Source of the DNA: Allodiplogaster sudhausi
Lineage: Eukaryota; Nematoda; Chromadorea; Rhabditida; Diplogasteridae
NCBI GenBank assembly: GCA_945643635.1
Contig: CALZFC010000270.1
Location: forward strand, 672,501 to 736,500
DNA: 64,000 nt
Reading direction: 5' to 3'
Shown: positions 22,513-33,451 of the stretch, in pieces
How positions within the stretch are numbered: position 1 is the stretch's first letter
Layout of the letters: each line of letters starts with the position of its first letter
The notes under the pieces: generated by a model
The model's database searches: none
What the model saw: the letters and a program-made list of their open reading frames with translations, nothing else
What the model was told of the DNA's origin: nothing
Program-made: the position numbers and the translations under genes

Positions 22513-24098
22513 TCATTTGTCCTTGTCCTTCTCGCTGGCTCCGCCCCCAATCGACCTGGCCGTCTTCACCGCGTCCACTGCTTTCGCTTCGTTGAACGCG
22601 CGTTGCGCGCGCGAAAACTCGCCGCCGTACAGCGCGTGGTAGAACTGGGAAAAAGTTTTTATATTTTATATTTGGCTCTTCTTCTCTTTCTATGCACTAT
22701 TTTTATAGAGCCTACTTTATCAATTAACTTGATTTTAATCTCATAGACAAGACTATCTTTACCTGCTGCATGCGGAAGGCGTTATCGTCGAAGAAGAGCG
22801 CCTCCCAGAAGGAATTCGCCACGGGCGGCTTCTCACTCTCAACAAGGCAAGAGAGAGAGATTTGTTAAAGGAGCCTATAAATCAGTTTTGAATTCCCGCC
22901 TTTTAGCCCGAAACAAAAGCAAGAGAGCATGTGATTTATTGAACTACCGATGTCGGTTGAGTTCTGTATTCATTGAACTCGGACGGTTGAGCTACGAGAA
23001 TTCAATGGAACATCTCGAGAAATCTCATGGTCAGAGAATTACTCTGCTCCTCTGACTGAGAGAATTGCTTGCTCTGTCTTTTCTACTTTTCCCAATCTCC
23101 TTCTCTCTTCCTCCCCTCTCTTCCTTCCCCGATCTCCTCTAATCCCTTTCTCCCTCCTCCCCTCTCTTCCCTCCCTGCTCTCATCCTCCAGACCTCTGGG
23201 CCATTGAACCTATCATTGTGGCCGTCTCAAATTCGAGCCCGCCCGTGGCAGCCAGAATCGACGCCTCATCGAAGATCACTGCCTGCAAGTGGGCAGAGGT
23301 GGTAAAGGGAGGGTAGAATTCTAGTGTATCCACCTGAAGGTGAAAGTACGGACAATCAGTACTTTATATCTATTAACAATTAATTTATAGTTTTCTGTGT
23401 GCAAGAATAGCTATTTCCTCTATTGAATCTTAATATTAACCAGGATTTTTTTTAGAATTAAAAATACAGAACAAGTTTTTACTCCTTACACCACGGTTGA
23501 ACTTGTGCGCGTGGAGGCGGGTCCACTCCATGAGGTAGACGAAAACTGGTGCTATTTTTTTTAAATATATTTTTTAAATCAAAAACAATTACAAAACACC
23601 TACCGAATTTTTTTTTATTGTCAGCGCATTTCAAGCACTTCTTGATAATATATTATTATGACTGTTTTGCAATCTTTTTCATTACTCCATTTGCCACGTA
23701 GGCACTGACCACTTGCAATCGACTCCCGCAAAAAAGCCGCAAGCGACTCCTTGCTGCTCAGGAAGGAGTTGAACATTCGAAAAGTGGGAAGAGAAGGGAG
23801 TATGAAATGATTAGGAGAAATTTTATCAAGTCTAGCGGGAAATGTCTCCTATTTTTTCTGTTTTCTACCACTTTTACTCTCCTTTTAATGGGCAATTTTA
23901 TTGAACACGGTCGGAATTATTTTCAACATCTCTAGTGCTTTTAACATTTCGCGAGGCGAATCATATATGACACTTAAAAATAAACATTAAAAAAGACACT
24001 GACTTCTCATCGATCGGCGAGATCGGCGACCTGCTTTGCGAGGACGGCGAAGAAGCAGGCGACTTGAACCAGCTCGAGTCGACTAAAGTTGATGCCAT
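22513..24098 (-). CDS. Minus-strand multi-exon gene, weakly RGS-like
   Basis: Starts at the ATG on 24098 (MASTLVDSSWFKSPASSP..., 33 codons to 24000). Later exons, read on the minus strand, encode RMFNSFLSSKESLAAFLRES (near 23780), VFVYLMEWTRLHAHKFNRG (near 23550), AVIFDEASILAATGGLEFE (near 23290), KPPVANSFWEALFFDDNAF (near 22840) and FYHALYGGEFSRAQRAFNEA (near 22640), ending GGGASEKDKDK-stop at 22513. The FxxFLSSxxxLxAFLxES pattern recalls the start of an RGS domain, but the rest does not match clearly, so the function is open. Two of the inner splice joins could not be settled. Domain order suggests an all-helical cytosolic protein. Confidence 0.55.
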
Positions 24099-24151
24099 CT
24101 CCTGAAAATTCCGTATTCTATTTGTTTACTTTTTTATTATTCTTTTGCAAT

Positions 24152-24184
<33 letters not shown>

Positions 24185-25768
24185 TTTGGAAATAATTAAA
24201 GTCGCAAGCGGAGGATGAGTGAAGCGGGTAAAGAATGGTAAAGAGGAGAGAATCGCGACGAAATTCCAGAGACGACCAACCGGAACGACGAACGTAGCAT
24301 GAAATGATGGCATTTCTATGCTTATCTCTCTTTTATACGTCTATTCGGCTTCACTTTTCAAAAAATTCCCTTTAAAAGTATAAATTTCACTACGACAGTA
24401 AACGTAGAAGTACTATTCACACATTTCGAACAACATTTCACGAATGTACTCAGAGAGAATATTGAAGATTATAGCATATCGACTCCGCAGGCCCAGTCCG
24501 TGGGCCTGGCCCGGGCCAGCGGAGTCTCTGGACAGCCTGTACTCCAGTTTGGGCCCGATTGTTCGAGAATGATCAACTGATTTATTGAATAGGATATATA
24601 GTTGAACCATTTTATTTCTCGGTTAATTAAGCATAGCTATGTATGTACATGTTCAAACGTATAAACCATAAAAAATTAAGAAAATTCGGGTAAAATTTAA
24701 TCTTGAAAAACATTTTAACCCCAAATTTCTAAAATTTGGCACTCCAGGTTTCTGAAATTGGGGGTCCTCCTTCGGGCAGGGTCTGGCTGGGCAGGGCACA
24801 CATTCCTAAGACCCGGAAAAGTACGGGAGGGCCGGGCCGAGAATTTGGAGCCCAATGGGCCGAGCTGGCCCAAAAATGGTGATTTCTCTGATTCTTATTT
24901 GTTGTTGTTTGTTTGTCGAATTGTATGCACGAAAATATACTTATACAATTCAGTTATTTTCACTTTCAAACGTGACCTGATCAAGTGTGAAAAAAGTTTG
25001 TGTTCATCAATAAATGAGGTGGTAGATTGTGGAGAAATTAGTGATAACATTATTAGTCTCTCTCATGCTCTACTTCTTTCTCTATCGCGCAGAGCTCCAG
25101 ATAATTGGCATCTAATTGAGTATTGAGGGCACATGGGATCGGGCCAAGGATCTCCAGCTTAGAAACTTCAGTTTCGACGTTCTCCTCTCTCTCCACTCGG
25201 CTGCTCTCATAGACAGAGCCAACTTTCACTTCTTCGTTGTGCATAGATCTCGTCATCTGCTTACAGGACGTCTAACAATGTCATCATTTCCTACTTTCTT
25301 GAACATCACAAATTGTTGTAATATGATTATAATTTCGCTCATTCGTTGTTAACCATTAGATCACAGCTTAGAGAATAGAGAAATACTAAGCATTGAGTCG
25401 TCATGAAGGAGAAGGCCAGGAGTTGGATAGTTGTTTACTGAACTTTAAGACTGCCTGTCTGTAAGGCTCGATCTGCACCCTGTACTCGAAAATTTTTGAT
25501 TTTTAAAATTGATGAAAACTTGTTCATTTGTACTATTCGACATGCCCTTTAAAATGGTAAAATCGTGATTTTGAAAAAAAATTCTTTCGAGATAATAGCG
25601 CTTTAAGTTTTAAATTCCCATGCCCATAACTCAGTTATTTATTAAGATTTTTGAAATTTCTTTTTTGCATTTTACAGCTCTTTACGTTTTCTTTAAAAAA
25701 AAGTGCATGGTGAAGTTTCGTGAAAACAACTTTTAAGCAGCAAAAATCATAAAAATAGATTTAAAAAG
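24099..25768. other. Intergenic; (AT)n tract and GC-rich patches
   Basis: No gene is supported. An (AT)n tract lies at about 24152-24184. Short GC-rich palindromic patches (GGGCCTGGCCCGGGCC near 24503; GGGCCGGGCC near 24830) stand out from AT-rich surroundings and may be ends of old repeats. Confidence 0.45.
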
Positions 25769-26104
25769 ATGGTTTCTCGGGTTTTTCAGACCAAGTCACC
25801 CTCGGAATCGTGTGCAGTTCTCATCTATGAGATGACGGGCCGTGTTGAGTTGTTTGTGGATGCGAAGGATTTCGATGACTTCCTCAACTTCTCGCTGGTG
25901 TCCTTCGAGATGGATGAGGAGGGAAACGAGTTCCTCAAATACCTCATGGAGCGAAGCGATTATGAAGAGCTCTTTGAGTTCTTCAACAAAGAACTTGAAG
26001 AGCGAAAGGAGATGGAGACAAAGATGAAATGGATTAATCGGCGGAGACAGACGGCGAGAGCTGAATGGACAGATATTCTGAATACGATCAAGTTAGTTGT
26101 TTAA
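25769..26104 (+). CDS. Unrecognised ORF truncated at a MITE insertion
   Basis: 111 residues from the ATG at 25769: VSRVFQTKSPSESCAVLIYE, then an acidic helical region (DAKDFDDFLNFSLVSFEMDE, EFLKYLMERSDYEELFEFFN) and a charged coiled-coil end. It reads as real coding sequence. The stop codon TAA is formed by the TTAA at 26101, the boundary of a MITE, so the original gene probably continued or was spliced onward before insertion. An open segment at 26616-26700 (NSEVDEDTSNKRSRGAPWH) may be the displaced next exon. No family recognised. Confidence 0.5.
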   Translation: MVSRVFQTKSPSESCAVLIYEMTGRVELFVDAKDFDDFLNFSLVSFEMDEEGNEFLKYLMERSDYEELFEFFNKELEERKEMETKMKWINRRRQTARAEWTDILNTIKLVV

Positions 26105-26377
26105 AGGAGGTATCCGGGGAATATTTAACCTAAGTTTTGTTTTATGTGGATAAGTTCATCTTGGCGTAAAAGATACATCCAGAAAGTTTGAGCGTTTTTC
26201 TTTGATTACATTCTGAGCAATAGTAACGTGAAAACTGGCGGGTAGCTACGGTAGGTCAGAGCCGCCCTCCTATGTCACATGCTCTCTCGACCGAGCGACT
26301 GGCAACTTTATGAGCCCGCGTATTCAAAATTGTTCTCCAGTGCTACTGTATAATGATTCGCCGGATACTTCCTTTAA
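26101..26377. mobile_element. MITE, TTAA-flanked, copy 1
   Basis: Inverted ends TTTAAAGGAGGTATCCGG and CCGGATACTTCCTTTAAA, with TTAA at both outer edges. Non-coding. TTAA target choice is the habit of piggyBac-type transposases; assignment to that superfamily is inference. Confidence 0.72.
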
Positions 26378-26575
26378 AGGAGGGCGATCACCGAAAAATA
26401 TTTAATGCATATTCGAATTGCCGCATCTGCCCTGTGATTCCTCACTCTCATTCTCGCCTGCTATTTCGCCGGTCGCACAAACCCGCTGCGTGAAAATAGC
26501 ACGCGCTAATGAGAGTGCGAAGGGCCGCGGTAATTTGAAATATCACATAAATTTTCGGTGATCGCCCTCCTTTAA
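26374..26575. mobile_element. MITE, TTAA-flanked, copy 2, sharing its TTAA with copy 1
   Basis: Ends TTAAAGGAGGGCGATCACCG and CGGTGATCGCCCTCCTTTAA are perfect inverted repeats. Inside, CACTCTCATTCTCGC and the distal TGAGAGTGCG also pair. A relative is at 59584-59806. Confidence 0.85.
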
Positions 26576-26639
26576 TTAATGTTATAATGTTATTCAACAT
26601 ACTAATTATTTTTACTTGAGGAATTCGGAGGTCGACGAG

Positions 26640-26880
26640 GACACTTCGAACAAGAGATCCCGTGGAGCACCTTGGCACCACAAATGCGACACGGAGACCC
26701 TGAAGCAGGTTGTCTCATGGACATCATCATCGGAGGGCCACCCGGTCAAAAGTACTAAATGTAGACTTGGTGTCTCTCGACTCACCCATTTCATCATACA
26801 CGCCTCGGAATTCGAACCAGGATGTTCCAAGCGAAACACACAACGGCTAACCAATACACCACCAGATGCTGACCATTACC
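26640..26880 (-). repeat. tRNA-derived repeat (SINE-like) or decayed tRNA gene
   Basis: On the minus strand an A-box-like sequence (GGTGTATTGGTTAGCCG, 26860-26844) and a B-box (GGTTCGAATTCC, 26819-26808) lie about 35 bases apart, the polymerase III promoter spacing of a tRNA. The flanking stems do not close well into a cloverleaf. The plus-strand open frame across it is probably coincidental. Confidence 0.6.
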
Positions 26881-26918
26881 TGCAAGAGCTGCAGAGGACC
26901 AGCGAATTTGTTAAATAA

Positions 26919-27943
26919 ACGAAAGCTGGTTGGGAGTGAATGATATTCATTGTACATTGCATTGTTATTCATAAGATGTGTTTGGATAAACATGATATAT
27001 CTTTTGAATGCAGAATAATGCTTGTGAACAGGGGTTTAGACCCTCGTGATTCATATGTGATTTTTTGAGATTCTAGTAAACAGTTATAAGGTAGGATCTA
27101 GGCTTCTCCTTTTGAGGATGGCCTTCCCTACATCATTATTTCGTCATTCTTGCTCTTCTTCTCATGGTCAGAGTAAAAGGAGCCAATTATTTCATTATTA
27201 AACTATTTTCTCTATTAGTACCACTCCTTTTATTAGTTTTGAAAAATAGTGCCCGAGGGTACTAATAGAAAAAATACGGTATCTAGTCAATAATAGTGCT
27301 TATGAGGATAAAGAAATAGAAGAAAAAAATTTGTCATGAAGCATTATGCAATTCGAAAAAAATAACAGCGACATATGTACATATGTAACTAGGTATTGTT
27401 TAAATGCAAAAACTATAATACATATACATTATTTCCCATATTGTCAACATTTAAATTCAAAATCATTCTACTTATTCAATTCGATTTTGTTGTTCTCCTG
27501 GAATATACTATATACTTTTGCTACTTTTACCATTTCATCATTGAATCAAAATGTGATATGTGATAAATATGTCACTCACTCGAAATTAACATACAAACTT
27601 ACATCCTAACATCCATACATACATAAATATGTATTCCTAAGTACATCTTATCAATAAATTTTATTCTATTAAAGATGATTTTGAAAGAACACACCTTAAA
27701 AAATACTACATACCACAATGCCCATCACCCTCACATTTGACGATGGGAATTTAGCAAACACGCTCGAGCGTGTTTCTACTTGAGCAGTTGTTCGAAAACT
27801 CAGTGTCGAAGTGTCCTCCTTGAATGCTCAGCTGCTCTCATAGTATATCTATAGAGAACATCTTCGGTGCATTATTGTAATCGGCAATCCTTTCATTCTC
27901 TATGCCCTTGCGTACTACATCGCAGTTAAACTTTTTATCTTGT
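26919..27943. other. Intergenic, AT-rich, nothing recognised
   Basis: No gene, RNA or element is supported. ACATATGTACAT-like palindromes occur near 27373 and 27615, and also at 18640, 43965 and 44040. Confidence 0.5.
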
Positions 27944-28560
27944 GATGACTGGTGAGGAAAGAGAAAAGTCGTGGGGGAGGCCTGGGGACATACATGTAAC
28001 CGGGCATGAGGAATTCACTGAGGAGCTGAGCGGAAAAGCATGGGAAAGAAGATGATGGAAGCGGCGAAAAGGAGAGATCAAGTCGTCTAAATGACGATCA
28101 ACAATAAAAAAAAGGGTCCAAGTAAGCTTAAAAAAAGAAATTACGATAAGAAACAAGAAGATAGGATCAGAAAAGAAGAAAACAATTGACCGATTAGGAA
28201 ACAAGGGTCCGCCAAATAATTAGAAATACCTCTCACTTCCATAAACTGGATGGAACCCGTATTTTACGATTGATACTCAAAATAAGGCTGTCGAATAACA
28301 ACTTTAAACATATATTTTTAAAGCTTTTTAAACCTTGATTTTGCCTGATTATGAGATCAAAAGTTCCCAGGCTTTAAGGAGGGAGATTCCTTACAATTAA
28401 TGATTAAGGAGATTAATGGAGAAAGAGTTTACGCATAGGGAAGAACGAGCTGGTAGATCTGCGAATTCGGATCGAGGACGCCGATGCTCTTCGAAGCCCA
28501 TCCCGGATATTTCTCAAAGATCCGATCGAGCAGCTCGCGAACGTTCCAGAGATACGAGTC
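27944..28560 (-). repeat. Inverted, internally deleted copy of the 33.2-35.5 kb region
   Basis: 27944-28210 plus about 28226-28258 match the reverse complement of 35150-35478 at roughly 90% by eye. 28378-28560 matches the reverse complement of the last exon and 3' flank of the 29-33 kb gene (33165-33335). The order is that of one inverted segment lacking the F-box gene that lies between the two blocks on the right side. The gene-derived block is a 3' gene fragment with no function of its own. Confidence 0.85.
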
Positions 28561-28586
28561 AGGAATTTTATTGCTAAAAATTTAAT

Positions 28587-28722
28587 ATAATTCGGGCTGC
28601 CAATCGACAATTCACGGCTGCCAATCAATAAAGAGGACCTAACGCTTCAGCTGGTTGTTTCGGTGGCGAGAATTTCTTTCAACGGGCTTAGGCTGCCAAT
28701 CAATAAAGAAGACCTAACGCTA
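28587..28722 (+). repeat. Short tandem duplication
   Basis: GCTGCCAATCAATAAAGA followed by GACCTAACGCT occurs at 28617 and again at 28691, with a partial copy (GGCTGCCAATCGACAA) at 28592. Confidence 0.75.
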
Positions 28723-29213
28723 GTCGACGCCGATGGCAGTCGCAACAAGGAGTGACGGGAAGGCGAGCGCCTTAGGTGGCTTAATCTTTTTTTCTTAGCT
28801 CCATTAGCTTTTAGTATACATTTAAGGATTCGTGGTTATTTCAAGTTTTTAGCACAAGTATCTTATCGCTGCTAAAGTGCGCATTTGTATATCAGTTCGG
28901 AGAACTCAAGTGCATTCATCATCAAAGAATGAGGAAAGCAGGATGCCTCTGGAGAATTCCGAATCATTTCAACATGTTACCTTCTTCCCGAGCGGATGAC
29001 TCCGCCGTTTCGGAAGCTCAGCAGGTCCTGTTGGCTTTTCTAAAGATTCCCGTTACCTTTAATCGCTGAACATTCTTTCTATATTTTGTAATCCCAATAA
29101 AATACAGTGAAATTTAGTAAAGGAACATATTTTCATTGTTTTATTAAATTTCAGTGTGGTTTTATGATTATATTGGAATTATTAAATACAATTCGAATGT
29201 TTTTTTTGTTCAG

Positions 29214-31244
29214 CTCTTACTATCGCGTAGTCGAAGACTGCACGTCGAATCCGATTCAAAGGTTTGCTGATAACTCATCATCGTTTTAAATCTGCTGTAT
29301 TATTCTCTAATTACTTGCACGCTGTTCAGGAATCGCAACAGCCCGCTGGAGGAGCAGGAAGCCGTCGAATACTTCAGTCGCCTTGTCGTTGGACGGACTC
29401 TGCTTCCCGAGCAATTCAGCAAGACCACTCTGGTGCGAGTTGCTCTCTTTCCTAAAGCCTTCTTATGACTCCACTTTCCCTTTTCGTCTGATCACAATTC
29501 GGTCGGTAAATCAGCGACTAACAGTACAACCTAATTATGCTAGCAGCGACGAAAACAAAGAGTAAGAATGACCACTTTTGCATGCGAGTTATGCGGTAAT
29601 TGCCATAAAAAGATCTCGTTTCTACACACAAAGAAGAATGGAACAAGGACATTGACTTTCCGAATAATGATTTATGTAATTGTGTAGTGGAAGTGCCCAT
29701 TAGTCCTAAGAAAGATCGCATGGTAGTTGGAGGTGTAGCTCAGTGGTAGAGCAGCCGACTCATTAGTAGGTGGTCCCGGGTTCGAGTCCCGGTGCCTCCA
29801 ATGATACAATTGAAATAGTCTAGAGCATATGTAATGCAGATCATCGCGTTCCTTCGAGTCTTCTTCGAGAGGACTCATCCGCCGTCGACGCAGAAGGCCG
29901 CTCTCGACTCGCTTCTCATTCTGCTCAGCATCCGCAGCTTCGACAACCGCATCCACGGGTGTCCTGTGAGAAAACAAAAGAGTATTTTATTAACTATATT
30001 TATAGGCATATTGATTAAAATATAATAATTATATTATGTAAAAAAAATTAATAAAATATCAATTTAATTAATTTGTGATCTCATACCTACAAATAGTTTA
30101 GCCAATCGAGACGACTCCTGCAGGGCCGTCTCGATTGGCTATTAACTATATGTAGGTATATTGATTAAAATATAATAATTATAATATTTAAAAAAAATTA
30201 ATAAAATATCAATTTAATTAATTTCAGATGCTAAATCGGCGACATTTCAGTAAACATAGTTCAGAATAATTTCTGGCCGGGAGTCGAGGATATTCGTAAA
30301 GGGTCAAAAGAAAGGGAATCCGTCAAAGGCCTCCGGTATCATTCTTCTCTTTCAGGTGGCTGAAGCCCTCTGGCTTGCCGCTCGGCCTTACTTCGCAATT
30401 GTCAACTACGAGAGCGTAATGGTACTCTCTCAATTCCTCAAGTTCTCTCCAGGACTGGTACGTTCATGGATTACAGATCATTCTAGAAATTCTTTACTTC
30501 TCGCTCTCTCTCACCTCAATCAGAGCAATGTTATTTCCAGATCTCTGACCCGAATGCCCACATCTTCATCGTCAATGCCATCCACCATATGAGCGACTGC
30601 GTCGCTGGGTTTTTACGTTTACTTCTCTCCATCCTCCCCCCCCCCCCTCCTTTCACACTTGAATCCCTTAGGGACCCTTTGGGGACCCCTTAGGGGTCCC
30701 TATAGGGGTCCTTTGGGGACCCCTATAGGGTCCCTATAGGGACCCTAAGGGGTCCCCTAGGGATCCCTAAGGATCCAAAGGCTCCTTTCATTGAGATCAA
30801 TAGAAGCTATAAATAAGAGGAAAATTGAATAGAATGGGCCGATAGGTGGAAGAAAAACGAATTTCATTGCAGCTACATGGTTGACGCTCTTTGGACACTT
30901 CTGAAAAACAATCCTGAGCTTGACTTCTCCATCCAACTGCTCAACGCCGTCAGAAGACGTCTCCTGCAGGGCCGTCTCGTTTGGCCGCGAAGTCATCATA
31001 CGGAATATTCAATTGGAGTTCGATTTACCATCGAACTCCAATTGCACAGTCCTACCTTTGTCCTTGCCATTTATACTACGTAAGCCCATAAGCCCACCTT
31101 ACGTCGCATGAAGACTTTAGGAAATGTATGATTGCGACTGTCGCTCAAAACATTACTGTGACGTCATGCTCAAATGCAGCTCTGAGATTGTTATGGAAGT
31201 CGCCAAGACGGACGCTCTCAGCGCATTCGTGAAGGTTCTACAGT

Positions 31245-31292
<48 letters not shown>

Positions 31293-33281
31293 TTCCATTG
31301 AGCACAATTACACTTTGTTATTCTTGGCGCGCATTGTAATGCTCAATGTCCGAGTAGGAGAAAGTGCTGCCTCGTCTGAACGACGCGACCGTGCGCCGCT
31401 TCGAGAACCTCGACGAACTGCCGTTTTGTGTGTACGATGACGTCGACGCGGTGCTCTCTCTCCTCCATTTCTACTTCATCAGCAACGAACAAGGCGATTA
31501 TTACGAGAGGGTTAGCGGTGTTCAGATTAACTTTTTTAAAATTACAATTGATTAATTGAAGATACATTTATTTTGGCAAGTCTGATTATATTATACATTA
31601 GTAATACAATAAAATAAATGCCTGAACAGGTGACGACCGCCGTCTGCGCCGGCATCTATAAATGCATCAATTCGAACTCTCTACACGACAAGCATCTGCT
31701 GACGCTGGTGTCAAACGCGCCGCAGAGTTCGCCAACCGACGTACTAAGAGAACTGCACACAACAACCGCGAGCCTGACAACGGAAGCCTCTTCGCGCGCA
31801 ATCTTCTCGGAGCGCTCCTCTCAGACGAGAGAATCACGCTCTTCTACTCCGACGCTCTCTTCAGCGAGAGTTCTTGTGTCGCAGCGTGCGTTCATTTATA
31901 CATACATACGTTATGGAAGAAATTATTGTAAAAAAAAAAATTTTTTTTTGACGGTACAAAAGTGTAAGAGCGCACCTCTTGCAACACAAAATATCCCCTT
32001 CCATGAGCAATCGCTCACATCACATTCAGACCTAATTTGCTATGTTTATGTAGATGTTTATTCCCCATTAGGCTGCTCCAGCATGTTTATTAAGACACGT
32101 CCCCATTGAAAAATTAATTTAATGAACGATAAATAATTTAAAAAAATAGATTCATCGCGAACACCCTCGCTTCGGCCTTCCGCTTTGCATGGTGCAAGGA
32201 CTTCTTCATCAGCAAGAACTCGCACATGCCTCTTGTTAACGGGATCCTTCAATGCTTTCAGCGACATATCAAGGAGGGAGTTTCGGTGTGTATGCGTGTT
32301 CGTTGCCGGGGCAATTCCGTATGATGCAACCGTGGATATAAATTACCGCAGCCAAACTGGTTATGGTAACAAAGTAACTCGAGATTAATTCAAATGTTCA
32401 GTTGTTGCACGAGTGTGAGTGCCAGTTCAGGACCCAGGACCCGTGTTTCATGCTCTTCGATTTCTGCCTCTGGACTCTCAAACACCTCGTGACCCCCCGC
32501 AACTTTCGTCTCCATCTCTAACGTCAGTGTCACCTTTTCTTCTCTCTCACTTCTAATAGCGATCAAGTCGTCAAGTCTCTTATTGTAAGACGGGGCGAAT
32601 ACAGGTCAACTGTCTAAAAAATATATACAAATTAAACATAAATATGTATCTTATAAAAGAGTGTGGCAAACTATTGGCCATATCCAAATAATATACTAGC
32701 TTTCTCCTCATTCTTTCTTCCTTGAGCACGTGACGGAGGTGGTTCGAGCCGCAGCTGCCGCCGCTGCCTTTGAGTGGAACAATGACCCGAACGGAGATGA
32801 CCTAAAGATGAGCGCCGCGAGCATCTTCACGCTGCTTCTGGAGGAGGGCGAACGGCAAGGAAGAATTGAGGAGCTCCTCGACCAAGGTCGTACTTCTCTC
32901 TGTTCTATTTACACAACAACCAGAGAAACAGACAATGGAGAAGAGGGCGATTGAGACGGAGCGAAAGGGACTGACTGAGGGAGTGAAAGAAAGAGGAGAA
33001 AACGAGAAACAGTGAGACTGATGGTGAGAGGGCGAGAATTTGTGTGTGTTTTAGAGCAAAGTATTTATGTATGAATGAACCTGTGACGCCCCCGCACCAG
33101 AAAGTTACCTCTTGCCTGCAGGCGTGCTTTTGGCTATGCTGGAGATGAATCCTGACTCTCTCTGGGAGGTTCGCGCGCTGCTCGATCGGATCTTTGCGAA
33201 ATATCCGGGATGGGCTACGAAGATCATCGGCATCCTCGACCCGAATTCGCAGATCCACCAGCTCGCTCTTCCCTATGCGTA
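29214..33281 (+). CDS. Unrecognised multi-exon gene, probable alpha-helical repeat protein
   Basis: About 13 exons with good splice sites, among them 29214-29261, 29330-29432, 29840-29965, 30356-30421, 30541-30608, 30873-~30985, 31180-31234, ~31359-31510, ~31630-31890, ~32152-32283, ~32402-32520, ~32730-32886 and ~33122-33281. Encoded pieces include IIAFLRVFFERTHPPSTQKA, VAEALWLAARPYFAIVNYES, YMVDALWTLLKNNPELDFSI, FIANTLASAFRFAWCKDFFI and GVLLAMLEMNPDSLWEVRAL, ending QLALPYA-stop. The amphipathic helical composition suggests a HEAT/ARM-like scaffold, but I cannot name the family. The exon at 31.63-31.89 kb seems to change frame midway (LTLVSN then KRAAEFANRRTKR). The first exon was not identified. 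Confidence 0.6.
29729..29800 (+). tRNA. tRNA-like gene with irregular anticodon arm, in an intron
   Basis: 72 bases. The acceptor GGAGGTG pairs with TGCCTCC (wobbles allowed) with discriminator A. The D arm GCTC/GAGC, A box (TAGCTCAGTGGTAGAG) and T arm CCGGG-TTCGAGT-CCCGG are regular. The anticodon arm is not: placing a seven-base loop gives CTCATTA (anticodon CAT) but the stem does not pair, whereas CCGAC/GTAGG pairs except for a G-A but leaves a six-base loop. It may be a decayed tRNA or the head of a tRNA-derived repeat. Confidence 0.65.
29985..30224 (+). repeat. AT-rich direct duplication around a palindrome
   Basis: TATTGATTAAAATATAATAA and the ~60 bases after it occur twice (about 29985-30072 and 30143-30224). 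Between them, AGCCAATCGAGACG and CGTCTCGATTGGCT (30101-30141) form a perfect 14-bp palindrome arm pair around CTCCTGCAGGGC. The core also occurs in an exon near 30955. Confidence 0.8.
30664..30778. repeat. Run of GGGNCCC-type nested palindromes
   Basis: About ten head-to-tail units such as GGGACCC, GGGGTCCC and AGGGATCCCT fill 115 bases of an intron. The unit is itself palindromic, so many hairpin registers are possible. Confidence 0.9.
31245..31287. repeat. (TA)n microsatellite
   Basis: An uninterrupted TA repeat about 40 bases long inside an intron of the 29-33 kb gene. Confidence 0.95.
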
Positions 33282-33451
33282 AACTCTTTCTCCATTAATC
33301 TCCTTAATCATAAATTGTAAGGAATCTCCCTCCTTGAATACTCTCCAGGTTAGTAAATCTTCCTAGCAGGGAGACTTTTTAGTCCTTTCTTGTCTTCTTC
33401 GTCAACTTATTTTGTTTGTGTTTTTCGAAATAACAAATTTTTTGCTTGCAG

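Noticed and set aside
26616..26918. 100-codon plus-strand ORF as one protein
   Set aside because: Its second half overlaps the tRNA-derived repeat on the other strand, so only the first 30 codons could be a genuine exon remnant.
28413..28628. Minus-strand ORF as an independent gene
   Set aside because: It is the inverted copy of the last exon of the 29-33 kb gene and lacks everything upstream.
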